The notes: generated from the letters alone by a model not told the origin. Positions 1 to 7,889 are shown, counted from the first letter of the stretch. The stretch is 32,101 nucleotides of DNA from Bacillota bacterium (GCA_023396095.1 JAEWXG010000028.1:1-32101), one strand, 5' to 3'. Program-made: numbers and translations.

Positions 1-93
1 GAATATATAGACTATTACAATAACAAAAGAATACAATTGGTGTTAAATGGATTAACACCTTGCCAAGTGAGATTACAAGGTTTATTATGCTAA
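1..93 (+). CDS. IS3-family transposase OrfB, C-terminal fragment
   Basis: Frame 1 reads 30 codons and stops with TAA at 91-93. The peptide begins EYIDYYNNKRIQ and continues with LNGLTPCQVR. This is the usual C-terminal tail of IS3/IS150 OrfB (rve integrase domain), where the pattern YIxYYNxxRxxxxLxGLTPxxYR follows the last catalytic Glu. Only this tail is visible, so it is not known whether the transposase is intact. It cuts and joins DNA at the terminal repeats of its own element. Confidence 0.75.
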   Translation, partial: EYIDYYNNKRIQLVLNGLTPCQVRLQGLLC

Positions 94-101
94 TTAGATA
101 T

Positions 102-126
102 TGTCCAACTTTTTGGGTTCACCTCA
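102..126. repeat. IS3-family right terminal inverted repeat
   Basis: About 25 bp just downstream of the transposase stop. Read inward on the minus strand it starts TGAGGTGAACCCAAAAAGTT, which resembles IS150-group ends. The partner repeat lies outside the window. Confidence 0.6.
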
Positions 127-479
127 CATTAAAAAAATGAATTTGAAAAAATAAGTAAATTAAATCACGTTTAATAAACTTGATATCAACATATAATCAT
201 AAAATGCAATATTAATAAAGTAAAATTAAACCTTCTTCTCAAAAATCAAGAATAAAAAATGAAATTTGAGTTGACTTCAAAAAGGGTTGTTATAAACTAA
301 ATTTTAATTTTCTTATATTTTGAAAACTTACAATCTAAATAGGATAAGAAGTTTTCTCTCTGATTAAATAACATCCTATTGCTTTCATTGCGCCAAATTT
401 TCTATAGACATTTCTTTATGAATTTAAATACTGTAAAATTTAAAATGTTATATAAAATCTCATTAAAAAATCTTTTCTA

Positions 480-530
480 AATAGCAATAGGCTCTATCAT
501 CATTTATAACATATATTGCTATTATTTTTT
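480..530 (+). terminator. Possible terminator downstream of the IS
   Basis: AATAGCAATA (480-489) pairs with TATTGCTATT (514-523), and ATTTTTT follows on the plus strand. The loop is 24 nt, which is long, so this is only a candidate. Confidence 0.3.
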
Positions 531-674
531 AGATATTAAGAATCTTAAATTTATTTTCTTAAACTATCAAAACTAATAAACGCAATCTATGCAATCAGCA
601 AATCAACAGGCCATTATTATAAGATAAATAAGTTAATTAAAAAATCATTCATATATACCCTATCAATAATAAAT

Positions 675-707
675 ATTCAATATTTATTTTTATATGCTAT
701 ATTGAAT
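675..707 (-). terminator. Possible terminator of the DUF4143 ATPase gene
   Basis: ATTCAATAT (675-683) and ATATTGAAT (699-707) form a 9-bp inverted repeat 31 bp beyond the ATPase stop codon. The sequence beyond it on the minus strand is TTTATTATTG, a weak U-rich tail. Confidence 0.3.
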
Positions 708-737
708 GTTGCAATTTAAAAAACGCAAAAGCTGTGA

Positions 738-2093
738 TTATATATCGGATAAATCTATCTTTTCTAACTTTGGAGTTTGAACTAATTCTTTATCGATAAA
801 CATTATCATATAAATAGGATAATAAACTATGTTCCCTTTCATAGAAATATTGCCGTTTGAAAACACAAACGCCTCTTTTATTCCATAAGATTTATTACTT
901 GTGACATTGTCTAGTGCCCTATGAGTTTGATAATTTTTTCCACTCTTCACTTCAATAGGAAGAACACAATCATTATACTCTATTACAAAGTCCAATTCTC
1001 CTTGCTGATGGCTATTAAAAAAATAGCCATCATATCCATGAGTATTTAATTCTTGTGCAACAACATTTTCATAGATAGCACCACAATTAAGCGAATTATT
1101 TTGATTTAATATTGCCATTTGAGTAGTTTTACCATATAAACTAGTTAATAATCCAACATCAGATAAAAACAATTTAAATAAATTGCTTTTTTTATTGATT
1201 ATAAGAGGTAATCTAGGCTCAGTAATATTATAAATTGGAATTGCAACTCCTGCGTCAATTAGCCAATTAAAACTATTTTCATATCTATCGTATTTAATAT
1301 TTTTATCGATATCTTTAAAAATGTATCGTTTATTTTTTTCGGCAAGTTCAGCTGGTATTAAATCATAAACCTTTTTTAATTTTAACTTTTTCTCTTTTTC
1401 ATATTTTGAAAAATCCATTTTATTCTGTTTAATTATATTAAAATGTATATTACAAATTTTATTAAAGTCATGATATTTTATATAAGAATCAACTGCTTCT
1501 GGCATGCCGCCAATTACAAGATAATTTCTAAACGCTTCAAGCATTTTTTCATGAATAAAATTATCTATCATCTTTTTCTCTTTAAAAGATTCATACAATT
1601 TATCAAGAGTTTCTCTTTTAATGTTTAAGGCAATAAGATATTCTTCCAAATCCAACGGACACATCTCAATAATATTTAAATATCCTATTGGAGCCGATTT
1701 TATATTTGTTAATTCTACTCCTAACAATGAACCACTAAAAATATATTTAAAACTACCATCCTCAACTAAAAACTTTATTTTAGTAACTATCTCTTTATAT
1801 TCTTGGATTTCATCAAAAAAAATTATTGTCTTACCTTTAACAAGTTTGTGATCGGTTGCAATTGATAATCTTTCAAGAAAAACTTGGGAATTGTTTTTTG
1901 AAACTGTTTTAAGAACTTCTATTATCTCAGATTGTTCAATAAGGTTAAACTCAACATAATCACACTTTTCTTGTTTGAGCATTTCTCTTATTATATACGT
2001 TTTCCCAATTTGCCTAGCGCCAGTAATTAAAAGAGCCTTATGATCATAATGAATCCAATCAATAATATCTTTCTGCTTTTTTCTCCACAACAT
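738..2093 (-). CDS. AAA ATPase with C-terminal DUF4143 / nuclease-like domain
   Basis: A 451-residue protein of the widespread AAA_14 plus DUF4143 family of bacterial and archaeal P-loop ATPases. The cellular role of the family is poorly known. Walker A is GARQIGKT at residues 25-32 and Walker B is IIFFDEIQE. The C-terminal part has GELDFVIE...LPIEVKSG, a PD-(D/E)xK-like core (Asp, then Glu-x-Lys). I start at the ATG at 2093 because GGAG lies 9 nt upstream and family members begin near this point; a TTG at 2108 is in frame but lacks a good site. The gene stands alone, with an IS end on one side and tandem repeats upstream, consistent with an accessory gene. Length is normal and no frameshift is seen. 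Confidence 0.85.
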   Translation of the reverse strand: MLWRKKQKDIIDWIHYDHKALLITGARQIGKTYIIREMLKQEKCDYVEFNLIEQSEIIEVLKTVSKNNSQVFLERLSIATDHKLVKGKTIIFFDEIQEYKEIVTKIKFLVEDGSFKYIFSGSLLGVELTNIKSAPIGYLNIIEMCPLDLEEYLIALNIKRETLDKLYESFKEKKMIDNFIHEKMLEAFRNYLVIGGMPEAVDSYIKYHDFNKICNIHFNIIKQNKMDFSKYEKEKKLKLKKVYDLIPAELAEKNKRYIFKDIDKNIKYDRYENSFNWLIDAGVAIPIYNITEPRLPLIINKKSNLFKLFLSDVGLLTSLYGKTTQMAILNQNNSLNCGAIYENVVAQELNTHGYDGYFFNSHQQGELDFVIEYNDCVLPIEVKSGKNYQTHRALDNVTSNKSYGIKEAFVFSNGNISMKGNIVYYPIYMIMFIDKELVQTPKLEKIDLSDI

Positions 2094-2125
2094 TGGCATC
2101 ATCTCCAACTATAGCATATCAGTAA

Positions 2126-2209
2126 TTGCCCTCTTTTTCAATAATTTTTTTGCACTTTTTGTCCTTTTTTTCAAAAACTTTTTATGCTTTTTGCCCTCTT
2201 TTTCAATAA
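2126..2209. repeat. Three tandem ~32-33 bp repeat units upstream of the ATPase gene
   Basis: The core TTGCCCTCTTTTTCAATAA occurs exactly at 2126-2144 and 2191-2209. A copy with three mismatches, TTGTCCTTTTTTTCAAAAA, lies at 2159-2177. Unit spacing is 33 and 32 bp, and the spacers are also alike (TTTTTTTGCACTTT and CTTTTTATGCTTT). The array lies 33-116 bp upstream of the ATPase start. It could be an operator array or simply a slipped repeat. Confidence 0.7.
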
Positions 2210-2380
2210 CATAATATATAACATTGCACTCATTTTATAAGCATAAAACCTTCCTAACTAGTGCCCATATACGCTAATTAAAAAACCTACTTAAGTTCAT
2301 ATCAATTGAAACAAAAAATTGATTGGAATGTACGAATAAGTCTCAGTCTACTTGAACTTATCCAATTTGCAATTTATAAA

Positions 2381-2812
2381 TTAAATTTGCAACTTCATAA
2401 TTAAAGCATCTGAGTCATCACGATAATATTTCTTTCTTGTAAAAATTAGTTCAAAACCTAGAGCCGTATATAAATTGATAGCCACTAAATTACTTCTACT
2501 TACTTCCAAAAATATTTCATGCACATTTTTTTGTCTCAACATATATATTGAACTTACTAACAATTTAGTTCCTATTCCTTGGTTTCTATAATTCTTTTTG
2601 ATAAAGATGTAAATTAAATCAGTACTATATGTATCTGTAAAAGAAAATATTGCATATCCAATTAATTCTTTGTCGTAAACACCTACACAAAATGCATATT
2701 TTGAAATTAATAAATCCTTTAATCCATCAAAAGAGTATAGCGTTTCTTCTTTAGAAATTTCGTAAATATTCAAACTTTCTAATTCACTATACTCAATTTT
2801 TTTAATTTCCAT
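2381..2812 (-). CDS. rimI: Ribosomal-protein-alanine N-acetyltransferase-like GNAT (RimI)
   Basis: A 143-residue GCN5-type N-acetyltransferase. The acetyl-CoA pyrophosphate-binding loop is R-N-Q-G-I-G at residues 76-81, followed by TKLL; the C-terminal part has the usual V..N..A..LY...GF pattern. RimI acetylates the N-terminal alanine of ribosomal protein S18 in Escherichia coli; in Firmicutes the gene travels with tsa genes. Here it overlaps tsaB by 11 bp as the last gene of the operon, which supports the RimI assignment over another GNAT. No tsaD is seen next to it, although it often follows in related genomes. Confidence 0.8.
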   Translation of the reverse strand: MEIKKIEYSELESLNIYEISKEETLYSFDGLKDLLISKYAFCVGVYDKELIGYAIFSFTDTYSTDLIYIFIKKNYRNQGIGTKLLVSSIYMLRQKNVHEIFLEVSRSNLVAINLYTALGFELIFTRKKYYRDDSDALIMKLQI

Positions 2813-3401
2813 TGCGCTTTTCTTCTTCCCTTTCTGCTTGCGATTTTTTCATATAGTATGGTATTAACTGTGTTTTAAATTGTCGTTTCTTATATTTATC
2901 AATTACAAAATCAATTGTGAGCGCTAATTCCTGATCATCAAAATCTGTTGTTGAAATTTTAATGATTTTAAAAGGCACCTTTTTAAGTTCTTCTTCTGTA
3001 ATTTCGCCTTCCGAAATTAATTCTTTTTGATAATATTTATTTGCATAATACGAATCATGACCAGCACTTAAACATATTAATGTTTCTTCTTCTGCGTTAT
3101 GTCCATATGGTTCAAAAACCGTATAACCAATCAGCGGCTTTTTTGTTGATAAATGAAAGGCATTTAAAGTTGTTGTTCCTAACCTTATTCCGGTAAAAGA
3201 TCCTGGCCCTACATTACAAGCAAAAAAATCAAGTTCATCAAGTATCGTTGAATTTTCCATTAAAATTTCATCTACAAGTTTTAATAGTGTAGCATTATGT
3301 TGATTTAATCCACCAGAGTATTCTTTTGTTTCAACTGAAACTCCATCATACAGCATAACAAGCAAATTTTTTTTAGTTGTATCAATCACAAGAAACTTCA
3401 T
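2802..3401 (-). CDS. tsaB: tRNA threonylcarbamoyladenosine biosynthesis protein TsaB
   Basis: A 199-residue ASKHA-fold protein and partner of TsaD and TsaE in making t6A at position 37 of ANN-decoding tRNAs. The N-terminus MKFLVIDTT and the motif NVGPGSFTGIRLG are diagnostic of TsaB (YeaZ). Only the N-terminal half is well conserved, as is usual. GGAG lies 7 nt before the ATG. The start overlaps the end of tsaE by 20 bp, so translation is probably coupled. TsaD and TsaC/Sua5 are not in the window and must lie elsewhere. Confidence 0.92.
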   Translation of the reverse strand: MKFLVIDTTKKNLLVMLYDGVSVETKEYSGGLNQHNATLLKLVDEILMENSTILDELDFFACNVGPGSFTGIRLGTTTLNAFHLSTKKPLIGYTVFEPYGHNAEEETLICLSAGHDSYYANKYYQKELISEGEITEEELKKVPFKIIKISTTDFDDQELALTIDFVIDKYKKRQFKTQLIPYYMKKSQAEREEEKRNGN

Positions 3402-3816
3402 ATTCTATCTCCACACTCCTCCCATTCGTATCATCTATTTTTGATATGCTAATAATGTAGTTTGCCTTCAAATTTGCAAATTTATTCCATTCTATAAAAG
3501 AGATTCCATCTCCATAAAGATTATCTTCAATGCCAAGCTCAAATATCTCATCTTCTGAAGATACCCTATATAAGTCATAATGATATATTGTTCCAATATT
3601 GGATTTATAACTTTTCATAAATGTAAATGTTGGACTAGTAACCACCTTTTCTACACCTAATTCAGCACAAACAACCTTTACAAATGTGGTTTTCCCGACC
3701 CCCAAATCACCAGATAATATAACAATGTCTCCTGGCTTGAGTTTTTTTGAAAATGCCTTCGCATATGAAATAAAACTTTCAAGCGAAGGCAAGATTACTT
3801 CATCTTTTTTATACAT
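3382..3816 (-). CDS. tsaE: tRNA threonylcarbamoyladenosine biosynthesis ATPase TsaE
   Basis: A 144-residue P-loop ATPase of the t6A complex. Walker A is GDLGVGKTT at residues 36-44. The family motifs TSPTFTF (switch region) and YHYDLYR are present, and FIEW occurs near the C-terminus as in other TsaE (YjeE) proteins. It starts 2 bp after the stop of the upstream membrane protein and has only a weak ribosome binding site, which suggests translational coupling. Length is normal for the family. Confidence 0.93.
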   Translation of the reverse strand: MYKKDEVILPSLESFISYAKAFSKKLKPGDIVILSGDLGVGKTTFVKVVCAELGVEKVVTSPTFTFMKSYKSNIGTIYHYDLYRVSSEDEIFELGIEDNLYGDGISFIEWNKFANLKANYIISISKIDDTNGRSVEIEYEVSCD

Positions 3817-3818
3817 AA

Positions 3819-4997
3819 TTATTGTGCAATATTTGTAATTAAATTATTGTATCTATCAACTAACATTTTTTCTCTTGTACTTCTTTGAACCATGATCATA
3901 ATGAGTATCAATGAGGAATAAATCCATTCAAAAATCATTTTATATCCTCCAGTTAAAGTCATATAAAGAATTCTACTCATGTTGAAAGGATTTTTTCTAA
4001 CTGGAGTATAGAAATAATTTACACTAACAGAAAGTACTAATCTCAATACTTGAACTAAAAATAGTGCTAAAAATACACCAAGGATTGGCCTTTTTGGATA
4101 TTGTTTCAATAAAGCACTTACGAATGACAATAAAACAAAAGACGCAGGATATAAAGCAAAATATTGTACTGGTGAAACAATATTGTAATTTAACAATCCA
4201 ACTAAAGCTCCTGAATAGAAGGCTACTATCATTCCTTTATATGTTCCATATCTAAATGAATAAATTACAATAGGTACAACAGCTAAATAAATAATGCCAG
4301 TAAAATTAAAAATACTAGCAAATGGAAGTTTTGATAAAACAATAGCAAAAACTAGAGTTATCAACCCCTCAAAAAATGCTTTTCCATCGTTTGCTTTATA
4401 ATTGTCATTTTTTGCAGAATACACTGATATTCCTATGGCTAAGATTGCAAAAGCATATGCGAAAATATATGAAGATTCTTTTCCAAATATTAATTTATCA
4501 TCTACTATATTTGCGAAATTTACAATCTCTGAAGCAAGCAACAATATCGCAAAAATCAATACGGAAAAAATGACAGTGATGATTAACATAACATTCGTAA
4601 AACTTTTCTTTTTTTCAGAAGGACAATTTTTTATTGCCTTAATAAGTGAGTAAATGATTATTGAGGAAACCATTGAAACTGCTATTGCAAGGAATATAAA
4701 TATTTGTGAAATTATTATGGCAAGTTTTCCTTCCTTTATCGATTTTCCAATTTGATAAAAATAAATTGTGAAATATAAAACCGTAATTAAAGATATAACA
4801 TAAAATATTGTTCTATATCTATTTACTATAGCTGCAACTCCATTCCTACGTAATCCAATCCCAATTATCAAATATATTAGCCAGAAAGAAGAAATTGCTA
4901 TTAAAATATACCAAAACTCCATCGGTATCGCATCAAATCCACGTTTAAGTGATGCTAAAATATCTATATCTGAAAAATTTGCTATTAATTTTGCCAT
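3819..4997 (-). CDS. Membrane protein with C-terminal ThiT-like (ECF S-component) domain
   Basis: A 392-residue integral membrane protein. About the first 200 residues hold roughly five hydrophobic segments that I do not recognise. The C-terminal half (from about residue 195) resembles the thiamine-specific ECF S component ThiT: PFASIF, then VPIVIYSFRYGTYKGMIVA (compare MLPI..FSLRRG...G), then SPVQYFALYP and SFVLLSFVSALL. ThiT normally is about 190 residues, so this is a fusion or a long N-terminal extension. ThiT proteins carry D/E-Y in the segment aligned with L-Y of FALYP, so thiamine binding is not assured. No ecfA or ecfT is in the window and no TPP riboswitch is visible upstream. I start at ATG 4997, with GGAG 6 nt upstream, rather than the in-frame TTG at 5009. 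Confidence 0.7.
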   Translation of the reverse strand: MAKLIANFSDIDILASLKRGFDAIPMEFWYILIAISSFWLIYLIIGIGLRRNGVAAIVNRYRTIFYVISLITVLYFTIYFYQIGKSIKEGKLAIIISQIFIFLAIAVSMVSSIIIYSLIKAIKNCPSEKKKSFTNVMLIITVIFSVLIFAILLLASEIVNFANIVDDKLIFGKESSYIFAYAFAILAIGISVYSAKNDNYKANDGKAFFEGLITLVFAIVLSKLPFASIFNFTGIIYLAVVPIVIYSFRYGTYKGMIVAFYSGALVGLLNYNIVSPVQYFALYPASFVLLSFVSALLKQYPKRPILGVFLALFLVQVLRLVLSVSVNYFYTPVRKNPFNMSRILYMTLTGGYKMIFEWIYSSLILIMIMVQRSTREKMLVDRYNNLITNIAQ

Positions 4998-5195
4998 AAA
5001 TTGCTCCAAAATTCATTCTTCATTATTTATAAATAATATCACATATGTTAGAAAATATAAATATATAATCGGGCAAGTTGAAATATTTGTAGCTAGCGCT
5101 AGGTAAATAATATATAACTTATTCGGATTTTTTCAACATTCTATTCGAACTTTTTCCCCGTTTGAACTCAACAAGATTTACACAAAGCCCAGCCC

Positions 5196-5241
5196 GATAC
5201 CCATGTATTTAGTCCCAGGGATAATAACTCCCCTAGGGTAT
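5196..5241. other. GC-rich island with nested inverted repeats in an AT-rich gap
   Basis: GATACCC (5196-5202) can pair with GGGTAT (5236-5241). Inside, AGGGA (5217-5221) can pair with TCCC. The segment is clearly richer in G and C than its surroundings. It lies about 200-245 bp upstream of the ThiT-like gene and could belong to its leader or be a remnant. No known riboswitch consensus was recognised. Confidence 0.3.
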
Positions 5242-5400
5242 AATATCATCATATTCTCACTAACTACCAAATAATTAGAGAGTTAATGAGAATTTTAAAT
5301 TTTTAAAACAAGTTCAAGTCATAGCTTCATAAGGATGATGAACTGCCAACTAAGATGAAACTACTCTTTTAAAATTGTTATTATTTTTTAGATGAATTAA

Positions 5401-5520
5401 CTAACAATCATTAAGTAGTCTTGCTTTTAGTGTTTCTATTAAATGAAGATCAACATTCATATTTTTCCAATCAGATGAATCTCTATTGCCAATTAGTACT
5501 ATACTTCTTGTTTTTTTCAT
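5401..5520 (-). CDS. Small hypothetical ORF, 39 residues
   Basis: An ATG at 5518-5520 opens a 39-codon frame ending in TAG at 5401-5403. AAGGA lies 7 nt upstream of the start, a good Shine-Dalgarno site. The peptide begins MKKTRSIVLIGNRDSSDW and ends LKARLLNDC; it has no signal peptide or membrane segment. I do not recognise it. It stands alone between the ThiT-like gene and the divergent FMN riboswitch, and could be a real small protein or the first part of a decayed gene. Confidence 0.35.
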   Translation of the reverse strand: MKKTRSIVLIGNRDSSDWKNMNVDLHLIETLKARLLNDC

Positions 5521-5554
5521 AACACTTTCCTTCTTTTATGTTAAAATAATAATG

Positions 5555-5673
5555 TTCTTTGGGGCGAGGTGTAATTCCTCACCGGTAGTTATAGTCTACT
5601 AATCCTAATAAAATAGGACCGATTAGGTGAAATCCCTAAACCGACAGTTAGAGTCTGGATGAGAAAAGAAGCA
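5555..5673 (+). promoter_or_regulatory. FMN riboswitch (RFN element)
   Basis: The conserved RFN blocks are present in order: TCTTTGGGGCGAGGTG, AATTCCTCACCGG, TAGTCTACTAATCC, GATTAGGTGAAATCCCTAA, ACCGACAGT and GAGTCTGGATGAGA. It precedes ribU and shuts it down when FMN is abundant. Downstream there is a hairpin at 5661-5682 without a U tract. CTCTA (5689-5693) can pair with TAGGAG (5709-5714), which contains the ribU ribosome binding site, so control is more likely translational. Confidence 0.93.
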
Positions 5674-5722
5674 TTCTTTCTCATAACCCTCTATGAAATT
5701 ATATATTTTAGGAGTGCGTGTT

Positions 5723-6349
5723 ATGAAAAAATTTTCAAGCAAAAAAATTGCTGGTTTGTCTGTGTTAACAGCTATTTCGGTTTTGTTAGGATTTTTAAGT
5801 TTTCCTGTTTTACCTATGGTGAAATTTTTAGAATATGATTTTGCAGATGTCCCTATATTTATCGCAACATTTATGTATGGTCCTATGTCAGGTCTTTTAG
5901 TAACTGCCATTACATCCATAATTCAAGGAATAACCGTTTCTGCAAGTTCTGGAATTATCGGAATCACAATGCACTTTATAGCAACCGGTGCATATGTTCT
6001 TGTAGGAGGAAATATCTATAAAAGGCATAAAACCTTTAAAACAGCAATAATTGCACTTGTTTCAGGTGCAACTACCGCTATTTTATTCATGATTCCTTTA
6101 AATCTTCTATTAACACCATTGTTTGTTGGTCCAATAGAATCATACACGAACAATACGAAAATGATTTTTAATAATTTGTTAGTTTATATAATTGCCTTTA
6201 ATGTAATTAAATTTTTTGGCAATTCGCTTGTTACGCTCGTTTTATACAAGAGAACAAAAAATCTATTTACAAAAATAGGAGATTTCTCAGACAAAAAACA
6301 AAAATCAAGCATACAAGAAAATAACAACATACCTAATAACGACAATTAA
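5723..6349 (+). CDS. ribU: Riboflavin ECF transporter S component RibU
   Basis: A 208-residue membrane protein with about six hydrophobic segments. It is the substrate-binding S component for riboflavin uptake and works with a shared EcfA-EcfA'-EcfT module, not present here. The RibU-type region FLEYDFADVPIFIATFMYGP...G and the upstream FMN riboswitch agree on the substrate. I start at ATG 5723 because GGAG lies 8 nt upstream; the in-frame ATG at 5693 has no site and falls within the riboswitch expression platform. The C-terminal tail of about 25 residues is polar and rich in Lys, Gln and Asn. The gene is monocistronic and convergent with rsfS, 13 bp away. Confidence 0.92.
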   Translation: MKKFSSKKIAGLSVLTAISVLLGFLSFPVLPMVKFLEYDFADVPIFIATFMYGPMSGLLVTAITSIIQGITVSASSGIIGITMHFIATGAYVLVGGNIYKRHKTFKTAIIALVSGATTAILFMIPLNLLLTPLFVGPIESYTNNTKMIFNNLLVYIIAFNVIKFFGNSLVTLVLYKRTKNLFTKIGDFSDKKQKSSIQENNNIPNNDN

Positions 6350-6362
6350 TCGCTATAAAAAT

Positions 6363-6716
6363 TTATTTTTCTATTGCCTTATTAGCCCATAATTCATCTA
6401 ATTTGAATTCATTTCTTATGCTGTCTAAAAAGATATGAACAATTATTGAACCATAATCAATAACAGACCATTTCCCTTCTTGTAAGCCCTCTTTTCTCAA
6501 AGGTTCAATAACTTCACCATTAATCCCTTCTTTCGACAATGTTTCTTCTATAGCGCCAGCTAATGCCTTAACTTGCGTTGTTGATTGCGCAGAACAGATA
6601 ACAAAACAATCTGCAATAATAGTTTTCCCTGTTAAATCAATTGAGACGATATCAAATGCCTTTTTTTGGTCTAATATTTTACATATTTCATCTTTTAAAA
6701 TTTTTGCATCTAGCAT
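6363..6716 (-). CDS. rsfS: Ribosome silencing factor RsfS
   Basis: A 117-residue protein of the RsfS/Iojap family. RsfS binds ribosomal protein L14 (uL14) and blocks 30S-50S joining during starvation. The family blocks are visible: ADCFVICSAQSTTQVKALA, then EGLQEGKWSVIDYGSIIVHIF, close to the usual W.l.DygdvvVHvF. A very good AGGAGG precedes the ATG. It is the last gene of the long minus-strand run, behind the nadD-yqeK fusion, and the order nadD-yqeK-rsfS is the common Firmicutes arrangement. Confidence 0.95.
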   Translation of the reverse strand: MLDAKILKDEICKILDQKKAFDIVSIDLTGKTIIADCFVICSAQSTTQVKALAGAIEETLSKEGINGEVIEPLRKEGLQEGKWSVIDYGSIIVHIFLDSIRNEFKLDELWANKAIEK

Positions 6717-6728
6717 TTACTTTTCCTC

Positions 6729-7886
6729 CTAATTTTTAAAATAGTAATTGTACGCGTCTATTGTATCTATATCAATATTTTTCTTTGTCCTATTGAGAAA
6801 ATGATAACTAAATTTTAATATTTCTAAAAAACCATTCTCAAAATTCTCATCTGTAATCCTTCTAAATTCATCCAAATCATACTTTCGCCCTAATTCCAAA
6901 AAATCAGATACATATATTAACTTTTCTAGCATCGTCATATTAGGCTTTCCTGTAGAATGATAGCGAATTGCGCTAATAACTTCCTCATCACTTATATTAT
7001 AAACTTCTTTTGCTCTATATGCACCAGCATACGCGTGTAAAACCTCGGATATCTTTCCATCTGAACTAACAAATCGTGAAAAATTTTTATCAATTTTAAA
7101 ATGTTCACTATTAACAAATTCAGACAATATAAAATCATTCTTTGCATTATCATGCAATAGCGCCGCTTGCATAACTTTGTCTTCATTTAATTTTAATGTT
7201 TTATTTAAATATAGAGCATATTTTAATACTCCTATAGAATGTTGAAATCTTTTTAAATCAATAGTCCCTTTCAAAATTTCCAAATATTTTGAATAATCTA
7301 AATAAATTTGATTTTGGAGTATGTATTCTACAACTTTAGAGTCAATTAAATCAGCTTTGGATAATTGTCCCATTTTTATTTTATAACGCAAATCAGACGA
7401 AGACACTAATTTAGGCGTATACCTCATTTCAATAATTTCTTTAGCACCTCTATCCTGCCAATATTTAATATTCTTTCTTAGTTTATTAAGATTACCTCTT
7501 GAAAAAACTGCAATACGTGTAGTTTTCACTATTTCATCAGGATCACGCCATGAATATAAATTTTCTAAACTATCTCCACCAATTATATAAATCAAATCAT
7601 CGCTATATTTCGTTTTTAAATATTTCAATGTATTAACAGTATAACTTTTTTCTAAATTTGTGGACTCATATTCATCAATAATAATTTTATCTATACCTTG
7701 AAAAGCGACTTTTACCAATTCTAAACGCTTATAGAAATCAGAAGATATGTTTTTATGTGGGGCATTATTAGAAATCAAGATAATTAATTTATCTAGAGAC
7801 AATTCATCTATTGCATTCAATACAATATTTAAATGTTCTAAGTGTGGAGGATCAAATGCTCCACCAAAAACTCCATACCTCATCAT
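6729..7886 (-). CDS. nadD: Fused nicotinate-nucleotide adenylyltransferase and YqeK-type HD hydrolase
   Basis: A 385-residue two-domain protein. Residues 1-195 are NadD, which makes deamido-NAD from nicotinate mononucleotide and ATP: GGAFDPPHLEH (HxxH at 15-18), IIGGDSL and the C-terminal SSSDLR at 162-167 (ISSTxIR equivalent). Residues about 200-385 are a YqeK-like HD domain: H216, LLHDNAK with H245-D246, then AIRYHSTGKPNM and YVSDFLELGR. YqeK proteins hydrolyse Ap4A symmetrically. In Bacillus these are two genes in the same order; here they are one uninterrupted frame with no stop at the junction. Two adjacent ATGs (7886, 7883) are both possible. It starts 3 bp after the yhbY stop. Confidence 0.9.
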   Translation of the reverse strand: MMRYGVFGGAFDPPHLEHLNIVLNAIDELSLDKLIILISNNAPHKNISSDFYKRLELVKVAFQGIDKIIIDEYESTNLEKSYTVNTLKYLKTKYSDDLIYIIGGDSLENLYSWRDPDEIVKTTRIAVFSRGNLNKLRKNIKYWQDRGAKEIIEMRYTPKLVSSSDLRYKIKMGQLSKADLIDSKVVEYILQNQIYLDYSKYLEILKGTIDLKRFQHSIGVLKYALYLNKTLKLNEDKVMQAALLHDNAKNDFILSEFVNSEHFKIDKNFSRFVSSDGKISEVLHAYAGAYRAKEVYNISDEEVISAIRYHSTGKPNMTMLEKLIYVSDFLELGRKYDLDEFRRITDENFENGFLEILKFSYHFLNRTKKNIDIDTIDAYNYYFKN

Positions 7887-7889
7887 ATT

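Larger units (their letters stand above)
1..126 (+). mobile_element. Right end of an IS3-family insertion sequence (truncated by window edge)
   Basis: The window opens inside the last codons of an IS3/IS150-type transposase. It is followed by a terminal inverted-repeat-like sequence containing GTCCAACTTTTTGGGTTCACC and ending in CTCA at about 126. IS3-family elements end in CA on this side. The left end and most of the element lie outside the window, so completeness and target duplication cannot be judged. Confidence 0.75.
127..737. other. AT-rich intergenic region with no convincing gene
   Basis: About 610 bases between the IS end and the stop of the ATPase gene. Only short open frames occur, with no ribosome binding site or recognisable product. 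It contains two hairpins (480-523 and 675-707), listed separately. It may be decayed sequence next to the IS insertion. Confidence 0.5.

Noticed and set aside
2126..2209. CRISPR array from the three repeats
   Set aside because: The spacers between cores are only 13-14 bp and resemble each other, and no cas genes are nearby.
2119..2250. Lysine-rich open frame through the tandem repeats on the minus strand
   Set aside because: There is no start codon or ribosome binding site; the composition follows from the A/T-rich repeat units.
5010..5400. TPP riboswitch upstream of the ThiT-like gene
   Set aside because: The CTGAGA and ACC-TGATCTGG-type blocks are missing on the minus strand.
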